Shown here piece after piece: positions 43,100 through 55,807 of a stretch of 64,000 bases of DNA (within the stretch, counting starts at the first letter, position 1; each line of letters begins with the position of its first letter). Below the pieces are notes generated by a model. That model saw only the letters and a program-made list of their open reading frames with translations, had not been told where the DNA came from and did no database searches. This stretch comes from Panicum virgatum (Eukaryota; Streptophyta; Magnoliopsida; Poales; Poaceae). Both the position numbers and the translations under genes were made by a program. Where the stretch lies: the NCBI RefSeq assembly GCF_016808335.1, contig NC_053150.1, forward strand, positions 41,257,607 to 41,321,606. The letters run 5' to 3'.

Positions 43100-45040
43100 G
43101 TTGTGTCGTCGCCCATTTTGATGGCTTGCGAGTCCACTTTCATTTATCTTCCTGTCTCCCCCTCTCATTTCCTCTATCGCTCTTCTCTCTCCAGTCTGTT
43201 CCTTGTGTGACTCTCTGACTCCTCTCATTTCCCCTCTCTCTCTGCTCTCTCCAGTCTCTTCCTTGCTCTCACGCGCACGACAGCAGGAGGGAGTGTTGCT
43301 TCATCCATCACCGAATCGGGCGCCGCCTGCTCACATTGGAAGCAGGGGATGGCCCTGGACATTGCCGACTGTTCCTGGTATTTTCGGGTGATTTTTAAGT
43401 GCCTTTTGTTCCTCAGATTCAAGTGCGATTTGAGGAAAATTTCTTGGGGAAATCGGTGTTATGATATTTGTGATTATCGCCAGGGAGATCCCCTAGCAAA
43501 TTCTCCACTTAAGCTTCACAAATTTATTTCCCCCCTGATTTGTTAATCACCCAGGGTTTGATGAAATTCACAAAACTGATGGTGGATTCATGATCCTTTG
43601 AAGTTCTTCTTCCTGGATCTGTTTTCCCTAGATGAGAGGAGCTTGTAGTTTAAATTAGGTGCGAATCAGAGTTGTTTAGATTGAGATTTGGCATATTGAT
43701 GTGGAGCACAGACCTATTGTTCGTGAATTGATTCTGTTCATGGCCTGCAGCTCAGTATTTGTTACCCACTGATTCTTCAGGTACACTAAAATTGTAACTC
43801 TTAGTCATATGCATCTGATTGAAACTAGCACTTCTAGGTACAACGAGAATTATCTATAGTGTGTTTGTTAGAATCATGCATGACTTTATTTGTATAACAC
43901 CCATGAGAGGCATTAATGGGTCTGAGAGTGTTAAATGGATTTTTACATTTTGGCACGGGAATGAACAATATGTTGGCCTACTAGTATATGACTCTGTCAG
44001 TTATAATATTCCCCCCTGTTGTGGCCAGTAAGTGTTAAATTACTCTGTTCCCTGCCAAAAATTCAGGGTAGACTTGCTGGTGTAGCTTTGTGAAATTTGA
44101 GAGTTCTACTGTATCTTGGTAGGAGTGGTAGGATTGTCATTGGCCTGGCCAACCTTTTTTTTAACCAAATCATGTGTGATCGTGTCATATAAATGTACAA
44201 TTCTTGCATGTCGAGGTCTTGCTTGCCTATACAAATATCTTTCTGTATCATGGACAACTCCTTTTTCTGGGTGCATCTTCTCCAGTTTACTAGTTCTTAT
44301 GGGGATGAACGGATGATGCAGTAATCAATTACTCCTTGGGAGGTACGAGGCACACAACCAAGTGCAGCTGAACACCAACATTGCAAGTGTTGATTCAGAG
44401 AGGTAGTGTTTTTGTTGCTGTCATCATGCCAGTTTGTTTGGTGTTCCTATTAACACTAGCACTGTTGTTGTTTTAATCTTTGCTGCTAGTGACTCACTTT
44501 TCAAATAGGTTAATTATTTTAGAAAAACTGGATGGCACTAGTAGTGTTTAAGCTGCATATCTCTCTATGAGTATCAAAACTTAGAGCTTATTGCACATTC
44601 TTTTAATGTTCTTGGTGTCAACATATTTAATGTCCCACCCAACCCATCCTCCAATTTCTTGAAATTATTTCATTTCTTTAGTTACTAGTCCACAACACAT
44701 TATACTGTGACGTTTCGTGTAAGTATTTTTTTTGTTCCTCTTATGTGCTACCTCTCCTTGTATTTGTGCATGTTACGCCCACTTGACCAAGCATAGTGAT
44801 TTTTCTATTTCCTTTTACCTGTAGTTGTATGGAAAAAATTGTTTACAAACAACCATTAGTTCTTTGTCAAGTGTAACTTTTTATTGTTTTTCATTATTAT
44901 GCTAATTGTAAAAAAGACTTATGTGAGTGGTATATTTGTATGGGTTTACGAAATCACAACTTTAATATTAGAAAGCTACATAAAGTTTTCTTTGTATCTT
45001 GTAATTGTGTTTTTTAGTGGTTAATAAATCTTGTAATTGT

Positions 45041-45330
45041 CATGGCCTATTAGGTTGGATTTGTGGTCTATTAGTGTTGGATTTGGGTATTCTAGGTTGG
45101 GATATGGTCTTTTTTTTTTCTACAGGTTGTTGGGTTTTTTTGTTGCTAATGGTTTGATTTGTGGCCTGTTAGTGTATGATTTGTCTAATTCCAGTTGGTT
45201 TGTGTCCGATTCATGGCCAATTAGGTTGGATTTGTGGTGTGTTAGTGTTGTATTTGGGGATTCTAGGTTGGGATATGGTCTATTTTTTTACAGGTTCTTG
45301 GATTTTCTTTTTGGTTGCTAATGGTTTTCA
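45041..45330. repeat. Diverged tandem duplication, period about 171 bp
   Basis: catggcctattaggttggat at 45041 recurs with few changes at 45212. The similarity runs on through gattctaggttgggatatggtc and gttgctaatggttt. Confidence 0.8.
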
Positions 45331-48290
45331 ATTCATTTTAATTTGCGTGGTGCGTTTGGCAGTTCCTATTGGAAAAATTGCATGCTCATTGTTCTAAATT
45401 TACATCTGGAGAAGTTTGTGTAATTTCCATATTTCTCCTATGTATTTTGCATTTATGATTCTTTTGGCTTTAGAAATGCACATTGACAAGGTTGATCGTG
45501 AACTAATGACAAGTGGAAGTCCATGTCTGGTGCTGTGATTTCTTTTTGCTTCCCGTGCCCCCCTTAACCATTCATATGTAATTAGTTTTTTATGTGCTTT
45601 GCTGCTTGGCCTCATGATGAATGCTCTGCTATAATTTTGTCACAGTTTTGCGGTCTCTGTGGGTGCTGAAATTATATATTTTTCGAAAATGAAAATTTTA
45701 TTGTTTCTTCAATTGAAACTTAGGATGGTTTTTCTCTTGATTATAATTAAAACTTCACCATGTGTCATGTTTCTAGTATAAGTTACTTTTAATTTCCATT
45801 CATGTTTCTGATCTATACATTCTTGTAGCCAGGATTCTTGTAGTAAAGGGTTTAACCTATCTATATGTGCTAACCTAACTATGTGTGCAATACCCCTTTT
45901 TTCCCCATGAATCTGATGACAAATGACAATGTTGCTTTAATTTGTTCAAGCACTATATGAGTGAGTTATCCTCTGGATGTACCCAGTCTGTTTTTTTATG
46001 TTTGATATTTTCTATGAATTTGTTAATATGATGTCCTAGCAGACTTTTCTTTATTCCTCTTTTGTGTGTGTTTTAATTCTTCACACACCCTTTTTATATA
46101 TTTATAGCACACTAAATTGAAGATGCTCAAGAGGAAGCTTGCAAGTTCACTGAAACACAATGCCATCATCCTATATTTTTTAAGTAGCATTTTCAACCTA
46201 ATGAATATCTGTTTATCCTACATTTTTATTTTTGGAATATATAGTTTTATTTACATACAAAACACACTACGACGACAATATGCGTGACACTGTAATTGAT
46301 GTACAAATGAACTGTAATTCCTATTTCCTTTGTGTGCCCTTTGTGTCAAGGTATAGATTACTAATTATAATGACAATTGTTTATTTCATATTTATAGATT
46401 ATGTATATTTTCTGCGCCCTTTGTGTCATAAGGTTGTAGTGCTTAGTAATTAATATTTTCTGTCTGATGCATTTGCAGAATAGCCAACCCATTAATGTTC
46501 TTTTATTACTTTTGTGTCTACCTAGTGCATGATTCTTGTATTTCTGCCAAATATATACCTACTCTTTGAGTCTTTGTTGAATATTGCATGTAAATATGCT
46601 GAAAATTTCTTCAAATGTGCTTCACTTTAAATTAGCTATTTGTCATATTTAGTTTATCTGTAGTGTTCCATCTTACCTTAATTTTTTAATGTCTAGTTCT
46701 AGCTGACTTATTACATACAAAGCATACTATAATGACATTGTGTGGTACACCGTAACTATTATGTAAATGAACTGTAATCCATATTTCTTTTGTACCGTAA
46801 CGACACATTTGTAAAACATTTGTTGTCTTCTTTCTTTGTTTGGAGCTAATTATTTAATACATATTTTTGTAGTTGTTGAAAGGCATTCCCATCGTAGTGC
46901 TGCTGTCAACTTCTAAATGGAGAACCAATCAACTTGTCTCCATGTTCTTGTTTTGATGCTCTTGGGATCCGAGGTGGTGCGCAAGTGAGATTTATGCTTG
47001 CTTATGGTTGATTTCTTCATACTATATGAATTCTGTACATATAAACTTATTCTATATTGTTTTCTGCTTACTTTATACTTGTTTCCTAGAAGATATTTTT
47101 GAAGATTATAACTAGAACATAATAGATAAGATGAGGTTGTTAAGGTTATTTAGTTCTGTTTTTTATACTACCGACCATTCTTGCATACGATTTTGTGATT
47201 ACTGTACTTTCACTAGTGTCAGCTTTTTTTAGTGCTGCTTCCTTGATCTGTTTTTCCCCATTCCCCACCGGTTGGATACATTAGAAATTTTAATATATAC
47301 AATTGACATGCTGCTTAGTGTTAGGTTGTATTAAATTTTCCTATCCTATATTTTGTCTCTTTGAGTTATGCATGTTGCTATTTTGCTCTTTGTTACATTC
47401 AGGCTACACTAGGCAACAGGATCGTATACTACTTCTAATAGGATCAATAGCTCTAATTTGATGTGCAATGTATTAATAAATTTGAGCTATGACTTGCTTA
47501 CACTTTTCAATTCTCTGCCCTCCTTTTACCTTCCACTTTTATTTATTCCCCTGCCACTGCCTATGGAATTTGTATCCTATATGTACTTTGTGCCATTTCT
47601 AAGTGGTAGAGAAGAGGTTTGTCCTGAGCGTTCTCACTTTTGTCTTTCTTCCTTTTACTATTTCTAGTCCTTTTTTAATTATATTTTTTTATAGTTTCCA
47701 AACATGCACTCATGCAGTCTACTCGTTTTCATTTTAGTGATATATGTTCATCAACTGCATAATCAAATGAATGAAATTTTATTGGTAACCTAGTGCATTC
47801 TATATAAGTTTGTTCACCTTATATTATATTGCAATCTATTACTGTTCATTTTAACTCTTGAATTTGAGTTACATGTACCTTTTGCTGGAATTACAGTTTA
47901 AATACTTCTAAATTTCAGTTCATATCCTGGTGTAAATCTTGAAGAATTATCATGTAAGTAGAGTGATACATCTATATTGTTTTAATTCCTATTCTATTTT
48001 TAATATTTGGCTACATGCCTACATGTTCAAAATCTTTCTTTTAATTGATCGACTAAGAGTTTAAAAATGCATTTATGTATATGAAAGGTGATTTATTTCT
48101 AGTTTTTCTTTATGTTCCCTTCAACCAATTACGCTTTTAGAAATTTTCTGCTGATATATATTATTATGGTTTCATTTCTTATCAGTTCCAGTTTATAATA
48201 TCTAAAGTTACGGTGGTGATTGTACCGTGAGATGTATGTCAACAATGTGTAAATGATGCAATATTTCAAAAATTTCCATTGAACACATTT

Positions 48291-48378
48291 ATTTGGGAGA
48301 GTGCATTTGTTCCTGGTATTTTGCATTATGTCCAATTTGGGAGAGTGCATTTGTTCCTGGTATTTTGCATTATGTCCA
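48291..48378. repeat. Perfect 44-bp tandem duplication
   Basis: Units 48291-48334 and 48335-48378 are identical (starting atttgggagagtgcatttg), followed by the first bases of a third copy. It is probably recent. Confidence 0.93.
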
Positions 48379-49080
48379 ATTTGCATCTGACTGGGTTCCT
48401 CAGGCACCATTGAAAATTTTGCATCTTACTGACTATAGATAAAACCTGTGAAGTTGAAGTTTGCTTTTGCTTTTGTTTTTTTATTCTGAATTGATTTAGC
48501 TTCTTGTGAGTGGGATCTTATGTTTTGGTTGTTTTCTTTAGGTTGTCTTTAGACATGCCGACTCGAGCTCTTCAACCCAATGCTTCTTTACGGGAGGACA
48601 TTCCAGTTGCTCGAGACATTTTCACCTATCTTTATTGAAGAAGGTCCTCAGTCTTCTCTGATTTTAGGGTGGTAACCTTCTAAAGATTTGAGCATTCTTT
48701 TCATGTTGTCTATTTGTGCTTCGGGACGGTTGGTGGGATCTGCTAATGTTCCAGATTACCGTATTGTTGTTGACCAGCTCGCAGTTATGCATTCATCCAA
48801 TGCCCTAATGATGTTGCTGCTTAGTCTTTGAGGGCTACGAATGTTACTGTTGGCAGCTTTCAAGTTCTTCTTTGACTTGGTTAAAAGTGTTGAGATGATG
48901 CCTTTCTATGATGACATCAACCAACACCCAAGAGTCTGCATATGGATTGAAGATCAGGGTGGCTCTTCTTCTATTTTGGATGGCAATTTGCTTGGTGGTG
49001 AAATTCTGGTCACTTTCTGTTGACATCTTTTGATGGGCTTTGTCATATGAACATGCTTGACATTCTCATGTTTTCTTATC

Positions 49081-51292
49081 TTTTCTTGTATGAAACAGTA
49101 AGGCGAGAGCAGCACCTAAGGGCTTTGTCATATTTGGGTTGTTAATATATGTTTGGGCTTTGCTCCTTGTAATTTGAATTCAACACTTACAAAACATAGC
49201 GAAGCCCACTTATAATTAGGCTCCCTAGGATGGACATTCAATGGTCCAGGGCATTGACTTATACATTAGCAAAAAATAAGTTACCCAAAAAATACAGTGA
49301 CTTACACATAATAAAAACTCAGTCACTTTACACGGAGGCAGACCCTAAATAAAGGGCATTACAGGTTAAAGTACTAGAGGTATGAACAAACCGGGAGAGT
49401 TGGAACCTTGAAGGTTTCTTCTCTAGCATTTATTTTCTAAGTTTATACATCCATACGTGATTAATTAAAAAAAAAGACTACGTGGAGGCCAGGAGCTGGC
49501 CTGTTGCTCTGATAGACCGCCGTTGTAAATTCGCAAGAAGACTCGACACATGTGCGGTGCGTCGGGAGGTCACCGATTCCAGTCCCAGCAGAAAGTACGT
49601 GTACGTAGCTCGTAGCACGTGCTGTTCCCCGTACTCGGACCTCTCTACTCTCAAAGACTCGAACCGTACCACCAGGCGCACCAACCTCTCCATAGTTTCC
49701 ACCACACACGTGGTCCACGCGGACAAGTCGTCGTGTCGCCGCCATGCACGGCTAGCTAGAGCTAGCGCTAGACCCCATAGGCCTCCTGCCTCCAAGAACA
49801 GCTACACGGGGGGCTCCGGCAGACGGGGGTGCTCGCTTTCGGCTTTCTTATCCGTTGTGGATAAGTTCAAGCTATTCCGTGATCGCTGAGACCTGACGTC
49901 GTCGTCGTCGTCGTCTATAATTGGGCAGGTTTGCTGCGCCAAGTCCGGACCAGGGCGCAGACGGCGACGGCCGCGGGAATGGGGTGCTGGGTGCACCTGC
50001 ACTGACCCGGCAGCCCATCCAGGTCCCTGAATCCCCTGCAACTCTTGACAGACCCACCCAACGTCCCAACCAGCCAGGCCGGGAGGGGACACACGAGAAG
50101 ACGCCGGCTCAGCCGCTCAGGGACCGGCATGGGAACTGGCACCTGGCAAGTGGCAAGTGTAATCTGGTCAGTCAGTCAGTCAGTCACCTTTCCCTACGAG
50201 CTGCGGCGGCGCAGAGACGGTCAGGCGCGGCGGACGGAGGGGAATCAGCAGCTGGCGGCCCCGGCGAGGGGGAGCGCCGCGCCGCGCCGCGCCGCGCCGG
50301 GCACTCCTGGCCCTGGGTTCGTGGTTCCTCGTCGGCTCCGTCCCACACGTCGCCAGCGCGCCGTGGCGTGAGCCCACCGGCCACTGGGCCGATCGCCGCC
50401 TGCGGTCTGCGGATCGGACGCTCTCCACCGGGGGCCGTGGTGATCGTGTCACCCGTCTCCCGTCTGGTGTGTGATGTGTGAGCAGGGGGACGAGCCGGAC
50501 GGCGCAGCTTTAGTTGGGCCACGGTGATGCGATCGGCCTCGTCTCCCAGACTCCTCACGTGACGAGAAGACAACAAGATCGACCAACCGGCTTGGCAGTT
50601 TTATGTTGCGAGCTCGTGTCAACTGTGTGTATGCATGCAATGCACATGGGATGCACCAAGATACTATAGCACGAGGCAAGTTTTTTTTATTTGTGTCACC
50701 TGCTGAAAGGCCTGAACCTAATCCATATCGTCCATCATCTGGGAGGAGGATGGTGGTCCAGCTGGCTTGAGAGGAGCCGCTCTCTGCGCCTCTGCCTGCT
50801 TGCTGATTTACCCTTTTTTTCCTCCGCAAAAGGTATGGTCCTTGTTCATTTGGATCACTTTTGTATTGCATACGGTTCTTGCTACGTTCTGTTAGGTTAG
50901 AGCATCTCCATAAACGTCCAAAAAATAGAGTTTTAAAAAAGTGGTTTTAAGACCTTACCAAAAACGTAATTTATTTTTTTAGAGGTCTAAATGTGAAATT
51001 TTTTCGTAAAAAGATCTAAAATGCAAAAAGTACTCATGATGGCAGCACGCCTTCGGTTCGGGATAATGTTGTTCATTTATTTTTGTTTAACGCTTTTGGT
51101 TGAAATCACTTAGGGCATGCTTCTCATTGCTCGATACCAAATCGTCCCTAAAGGTCTCGAGTTGAATCACTTTTTGATAAAAAATATGCCAGCTCTTGCC
51201 TCTTCATGTCTATGATTTTTTTTTGTCTCGTGCTAAGATGGGGCCCCACGTATGGATTATGTCCAATCTGAACCCGTCTTAGTTTGCTGTAC
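49081..51292. other. Intergenic DNA with short repeats, no gene recognised
   Basis: Includes a (GTC)6 run at 49898-49915, a (GTCA)n run near 50166-50186 and a (GCCGC)n run near 50277-50298. The GC-rich part (49800-50480) is open on both strands without a domain. ttagagcatctcca at about 50899 is a terminus seen in many grass DNA transposons, but I could not find its partner. Confidence 0.4.
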
Positions 51293-51297
51293 GTCAT

Positions 51298-52778
51298 TGT
51301 AATGAATATGGCACCATTTATGCCATTTTGAGTGATTTTGGTGATAGTATGACAACGCAATCAATGAGACTAATGGTTTTGTTAAGTGAACATTTCTAGA
51401 TCCCAGGGATGAAGTAAAAAGGTCATACAAAGCAAAACATGAAGAAAGAACTCAAAGAAACGCTTAATTGGATGAGTTCTGCAGAAAACAGGAGCACCGG
51501 AAGAACCGATACCTGCAGCATCGGTGCATTCGATGGTTGTCGGAAGTTCCGACGCCCTGGCATCGGTGCAAGTCTGAGCACCAAATGGAGATCAAGCGAA
51601 GACCAAGTCAAGATTGCCAGGTCACCGGTTGAACCGACGGCGTAAAGCTAGGCATCGGTGCATTGGATGTACTATGTTCCAGAGACGATGTCAAGCATGC
51701 AAGAGCCAAGCCTTCAGCACCGGTTCAACCGATGGTGCACCGGAGTATGGCGTCGGTGCAATGACGTCAGCAGAAGTGGGAGGTCCAACGGCTAGTCCTG
51801 GCGCTGTGTGTGACTGGTTTGACCGACGCCCTATGCATCGGTTCAACCGGTGGTCCCTGCAGGCACTGCAACTGTGTTAGGAAGCCAACGGATATTTCAG
51901 TTGCTGTAGGTGACCGGAAGTTCCGACGTCCCTGCACCGGAAGTTCCAATGCCTACGCAGAAAACTGGCCAACGGCTAGTAACGGCTCTCTTGAGTTGGT
52001 GGCCTATATATATGCCTCACCCCGGCCATTTGAAGTTTGCTGGAGTCTCAAGACATCTCATACACATCCAAGAACACCTCTAAGCCATCCAAGAGCATAA
52101 AGATCAAATTCTTAGTCCTTAACACAAGCTTTGTTAGTGTTAGTGCAAGGTTAGCTCTTGAGTGAGTGATAAAGTAAGGTTTAGATCCTTGTGCTGTGGT
52201 TTTAGAGTGAACCAAAGTTGTATCTCGGTGCGCCGGCTTCCTTGGAGCTTTGGTGGCTCGCCGGCAAGTCAACGACCCTCCGGTTTGGTGTGGAGCGGCG
52301 TCGACGACATTGTGCGGGGGATGAAGACCCTTCCTTCGTGGGCAATCTCCCTTAGTGAAGATTGGGATCAAGGTGACCATGATTGTGTTCACGTAAGAGA
52401 CTTGATTGCCGGGAAGCGATACTCTTCGTGAGTGCTTCAACAACATGGACGTAGAGGCGCCTCTGTGGCAATCCGAACCACAGGATAAATCCTCGTGTCG
52501 AGAGTTCGCTTCCTCTCATCCCTCTCTTTAAGCTTTCGCATTTTATATTGCAACTTGTATGTCTTTACTTTCTTAGTGTAGCATTTTGTTAGGATTGGCT
52601 ATAAGTTGTAAAACTCTTTTGGGATGAGGATTTCACACTAATATGAACCGTAGTTGCACATCTTGATAGCTTGATTTAATTTAATTTTTGTGCAAATTAA
52701 TTGGAGCCATAGATTAAAGTTTTAATAATGCCTAATTCACCCGATCCCTCTTTAAACTAGAGCAGCCGATCACTTTCG
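51298..52778 (+). repeat. Solo LTR related to the Sirevirus, 1481 bp, TSD gtcat
   Basis: Starts tgtaatg and has the same ttttggtgat...tgacaac beginning and the taattcaccc...cct end pattern as the intact LTRs. It carries scattered caccggtt(g/c)aaccga and gtcggtgca words and a TATA box (ctatatatatgcc, about 52004). It is flanked by gtcat at 51293-51297 and 52779-52783. The last two bases are CG instead of the canonical CA, consistent with one point change. No internal element sequence lies nearby, so it is a solo LTR left by recombination. Confidence 0.72.
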
Positions 52779-52783
52779 GTCAT

Positions 52784-53744
52784 GTACCAACGCTTCCGCA
52801 AAGAGTAACCCCGACGAAACCGGCCACGGGAGATTTCCCCGGATCACCTGGCGGCTGGCGCGCTCTGGTGGATAAACGTGAAACACAGGGGTGCGTGCGG
52901 CCAAGGCGACCGGAATTCAGAAAAAAGCTGAGCATCATTTGGGCCCCGGGAGATCTTTGCCGGGCGACCGAAAATACCACAACGGCCACACCGAACCGAA
53001 TGTCGGGCCCCGGGGCCTACAGATCCGCCCGCCGCCGTACCATCGCTGCCATGCGGAGACGGGAGGCCACCGGCCACGGCGTGCTGCCGGCAGGTAGGAC
53101 CGGTCGATCGCTTGCCTGCTTGCGGGGCGCGCCATTTCTCTCTCCTTTGCCGGCCGCCGCCGGCGTCGCGTCGGCTGCCGACCGCCGAGGAGCGCGCGCG
53201 ACGTCGGCACCGGCCATCGATAGATCGGATACCCTGCCCACAGGGTTCGCGACGAGTCAGGAATGGCGTGTGGATACGTGGGAGCGTGTGATCAGCTACG
53301 GGCAAACCACGAGTGCCAAAAGCATCGGACGGAAGTCGGCAGGCAGCAGCGATGTAGCTAACTCCTGACGCAGGCGTGCCACGTCCTGATCCACCAATGG
53401 ATCGGCGAGGTCTCTCGGTCGGGAAAACCGATGGCGGAAGGGTCCCCGTCCCGCCGAGCGGCACGCGTGTTCGGCCGGCGAGAGCTCCGGACGTGGGTGC
53501 AGCGGTCAACTCCGGCCACGCGGCGTTGCGGGGGACACGGCACAGATGCTAACTGAACCGTGCGCCTGGGCGCAGGTAGGCTCTGCGCGACGGCCGACGG
53601 CGTCCGAGGCTGTGAGGCGTGGCTGTCGAGCTGGTCGACGAAGTTGCGGGCGTTCGTGGCACAGGGAGTTTAACTGTTTAAGGCCGCCCCAGGTCTGGTC
53701 GCGCGTGTGTAAGAAAAGAAAAGCACGCGGTGGTGCTAGTCTGC
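52784..53744. other. GC-rich intergenic DNA, no gene recognised
   Basis: Long open frames exist on both strands (for example the minus frame at 52844-53509), but they overlap each other and show no domain. Base composition alone explains them. Confidence 0.4.
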
Positions 53745-53746
53745 TA

Positions 53747-53954
53747 CTCCGTCCCAAAATAATTATAAATTTATCCCACAAAAAAATAAAAACTTTGACC
53801 TACCTGCCTCAAACGACAAAACAATTTTCGAAATATTCTCAACTAATAGCACATCCACTCATCACAAAAGACAAGAAATATTTTTATAATTTTATATATA
53901 GTGTTGGTTTGCGTGTTTGGTTCTAAAATTATATTAATTTTGAGATGGAGGGAG
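53747..53954. mobile_element. Stowaway-like MITE, 208 bp, TSD ta
   Basis: The left end is CTCCGTCCCAAAATAA; the right end, inverted, is CTCCCTCCATCTCAAAATTAA. It is flanked by ta at 53745-53746 and 53955-53956. The ends are typical Stowaway. Confidence 0.85.
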
Positions 53955-54162
53955 TAGTTTCAATCATGTCGGTTTGCCGCTGACTCTCCCTGCCATTGCC
54001 ATGAGAGAGGAGGAAGTGAAGTCTGCTTCTTCTTCCTTTTTTTTTAAGTGGGAAGAGAGGTCTGCTGCGCAGGAGTGTCCAGCAGATAGAGTCCCGCATT
54101 CCTGCGGGAGCCTAGCCTAGTTGATACCCTAGTGGGCTGGCCAAGTACCCGCAAACCGTCGC

Positions 54163-54708
54163 CCACCCATAGCGGTAAACTGATCTGGTTTGACCGGTTA
54201 CCAGTAAAAACCGGTCAAATTCAAAATCTAAATCAAAGACCTCTGTTCAACCGGTTCCTATCAGTAAGCCGACCGGTTAGACTGGTATACCGGTCCGGTT
54301 TGAGCGGTAACCGATCGGTTTGAGCGGTAACTGGCCAAATTCAAATTTTTTTCTTTTTTTGGTTTAAATTTAAATGCCCGCAAAGTATACCAAATGAATA
54401 TTTGTATAACATATTTTAGCCTAAATGAATCCTTCAACCCTCTTTTGTACTACTTTTACATTAATACAATGTATTTGTATACTTCACATGCCCGCAAAGT
54501 ATACTAAATGAATGAATATTTAAAAAAATTGACACTATTAAATTCGTTGCAACTTGAAGTATTTTTATGAATTTTTCATTTTTAAGAATTCAAATTTGAA
54601 TTTTAAATTTGGACCGGTTTGAAACCGGCCAGAACCGGAACCGGTCTGGTCCGATTTGACCGGTTACCGGTAAAACCGGACCGGTTCCGGTCGGGATTTT
54701 TAATCCTG
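54163..54708. mobile_element. ACCGGTTT-rich hAT-like element, left limit uncertain
   Basis: Both ends are filled with ggttaccggtcaaaccggac-type words and the middle is AT-rich. This is the same design and shares phrases (aatgccccgcaaagtata-like, tttttaattt) with the hAT at 55808-56365. The right end, inverted, begins CAGGATTAAAAATCCCGACCGG; no matching left end or clean 8-bp duplication was found. Confidence 0.6.
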
Positions 54709-54867
54709 GCCGCGACACACCACTGGGTCTCCTTGCCCAAAGGCATCTGATCCGCCTGGCCCATGCGCAACAATGGGCCTGCAGCCACTGCCCGCTTTCT
54801 CCCTGCGGGCCAACAGGCCAAGTGTGGGGCTAATGCTCTACAATTGTCACCATTTTTTTAAAATCCT

Positions 54868-55286
54868 TTTTACCTCCCCCAATTTTGAGCCGAATTTACT
54901 TTTCGTCCCTGGACAACAAAACCGTCAGTCCAGTCTCCTCATACTCACAAAACCATTTACATAACCTCCTTGAGCGGTTTGAGGATGAGGTGACAGCGGT
55001 TTTTCTCCTTTTATTTTATTTTTTATTTTGACTAAATCTTTGTAAAATCATAGTAAATCATAAAAAATAAAAAATTCATAAAATTTGCTTTTTGTGATTT
55101 ATTGTGATTTTTCAAATTTTTTGTCAAAATAAAAAATAAAAGAAAAAGAGAAAAACCGCTGCCACCTCACCCTTAAACTGCTCAGGAGGTTATGTGAATG
55201 GTTTTGTGGGTCTGAGGAGGTTGGACGGACGGTTTTGTTGTTTAGTGAGAAAAAATAGATTCGGCCCAAAATTGAGGGAGGCAAAA
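54868..55286. repeat. Long foldback repeat, arms of about 205 bp
   Basis: The left arm (tttttacctcccccaattt onward from 54868) is the inverted complement of the right arm (ending at about 55286) with moderate divergence. Shared blocks include caacaaaaccgtc, cacaaaaccatt(t/c)acataacctcct, and gcggtttttctc. There is little or no spacer at about 55077. It is a foldback-type MITE, and RNA across it would form a long hairpin. Confidence 0.82.
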
Positions 55287-55418
55287 AAGACTTTTTTCTT
55301 TTTCTTTTTCCTGCAAGCTGGTGCCCGCAGCCCTTGCCGCACTTTTAAAGCTGGGCCATTCCTGGGCCCAAACTACCGCAAGCTAAGAACCTGCCTAACA
55401 CCAATCTCGTCCTACATA

Positions 55419-55577
55419 TAGGGGTGGTAAAGAGCCCAACATTTTAAACTAGAAAATCTAAAGGCCGGACCCTAAAAGAACCGGACTCTAATCTTATACA
55501 ATTTTAAACTAAAAAAATCTAAAGGCCTTGTTGGGCTGTGAAGAGGCCACTAAAGCCATGGCCCATTACCACCCCTA
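55419..55577. mobile_element. hAT-type MITE, 159 bp, TSD cctacata
   Basis: The ends TAGGGGTGGTAA and (inverted) TAGGGGTGGTAATGGGCC are flanked by a perfect 8-bp duplication, cctacata, at 55411-55418 and 55578-55585. The TAGRGGTGG start is characteristic of plant hAT elements. Confidence 0.92.
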
Positions 55578-55807
55578 CCTACATACACAAGTGTTATCGT
55601 GAAGATTCAGCACAAGAACACAGCGCGCGGCGTAGAATGGGAGGCCACGATCAAGCAACAGGTTTCAGAAGAACAAGCAGCTTCAGACACTAGCCCAGCA
55701 TATCCCCACACCACCACCACCACACACAAGCATCTCGCTGTCTGGGGGATGGATGGATCCACATCCGTTTCAATCAAAATAGGCCGTTGTCAGCCTCGTC
55801 CTCCACC

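Larger units (their letters stand above)
43100..49080. other. AT-rich 6-kb block with local duplications; no protein gene, possible non-coding or decayed locus
   Basis: The first 300 bases (43140-43430) are CT-rich and then GC-rich, like a 5' UTR/first exon. The rest is T-rich and intron-like. Possible exon-like islands (about 43300-43430, 44330-44400, 48545-48660, 48840-49020) have no conserved protein signal. Duplications include a 44-bp tandem pair at 48291-48334 and 48335-48378, a diverged pair at about 45041 and 45212 (period 171), and a looser pair at about 46250 and 46700. It could be a long non-coding transcript, a decayed gene or unrecognised mobile DNA; I cannot decide. Confidence 0.35.

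Noticed and set aside
52844..53509. 221-codon minus-strand ORF
   Set aside because: Overlaps equally long ORFs on the other strand; no domain; explained by GC content.
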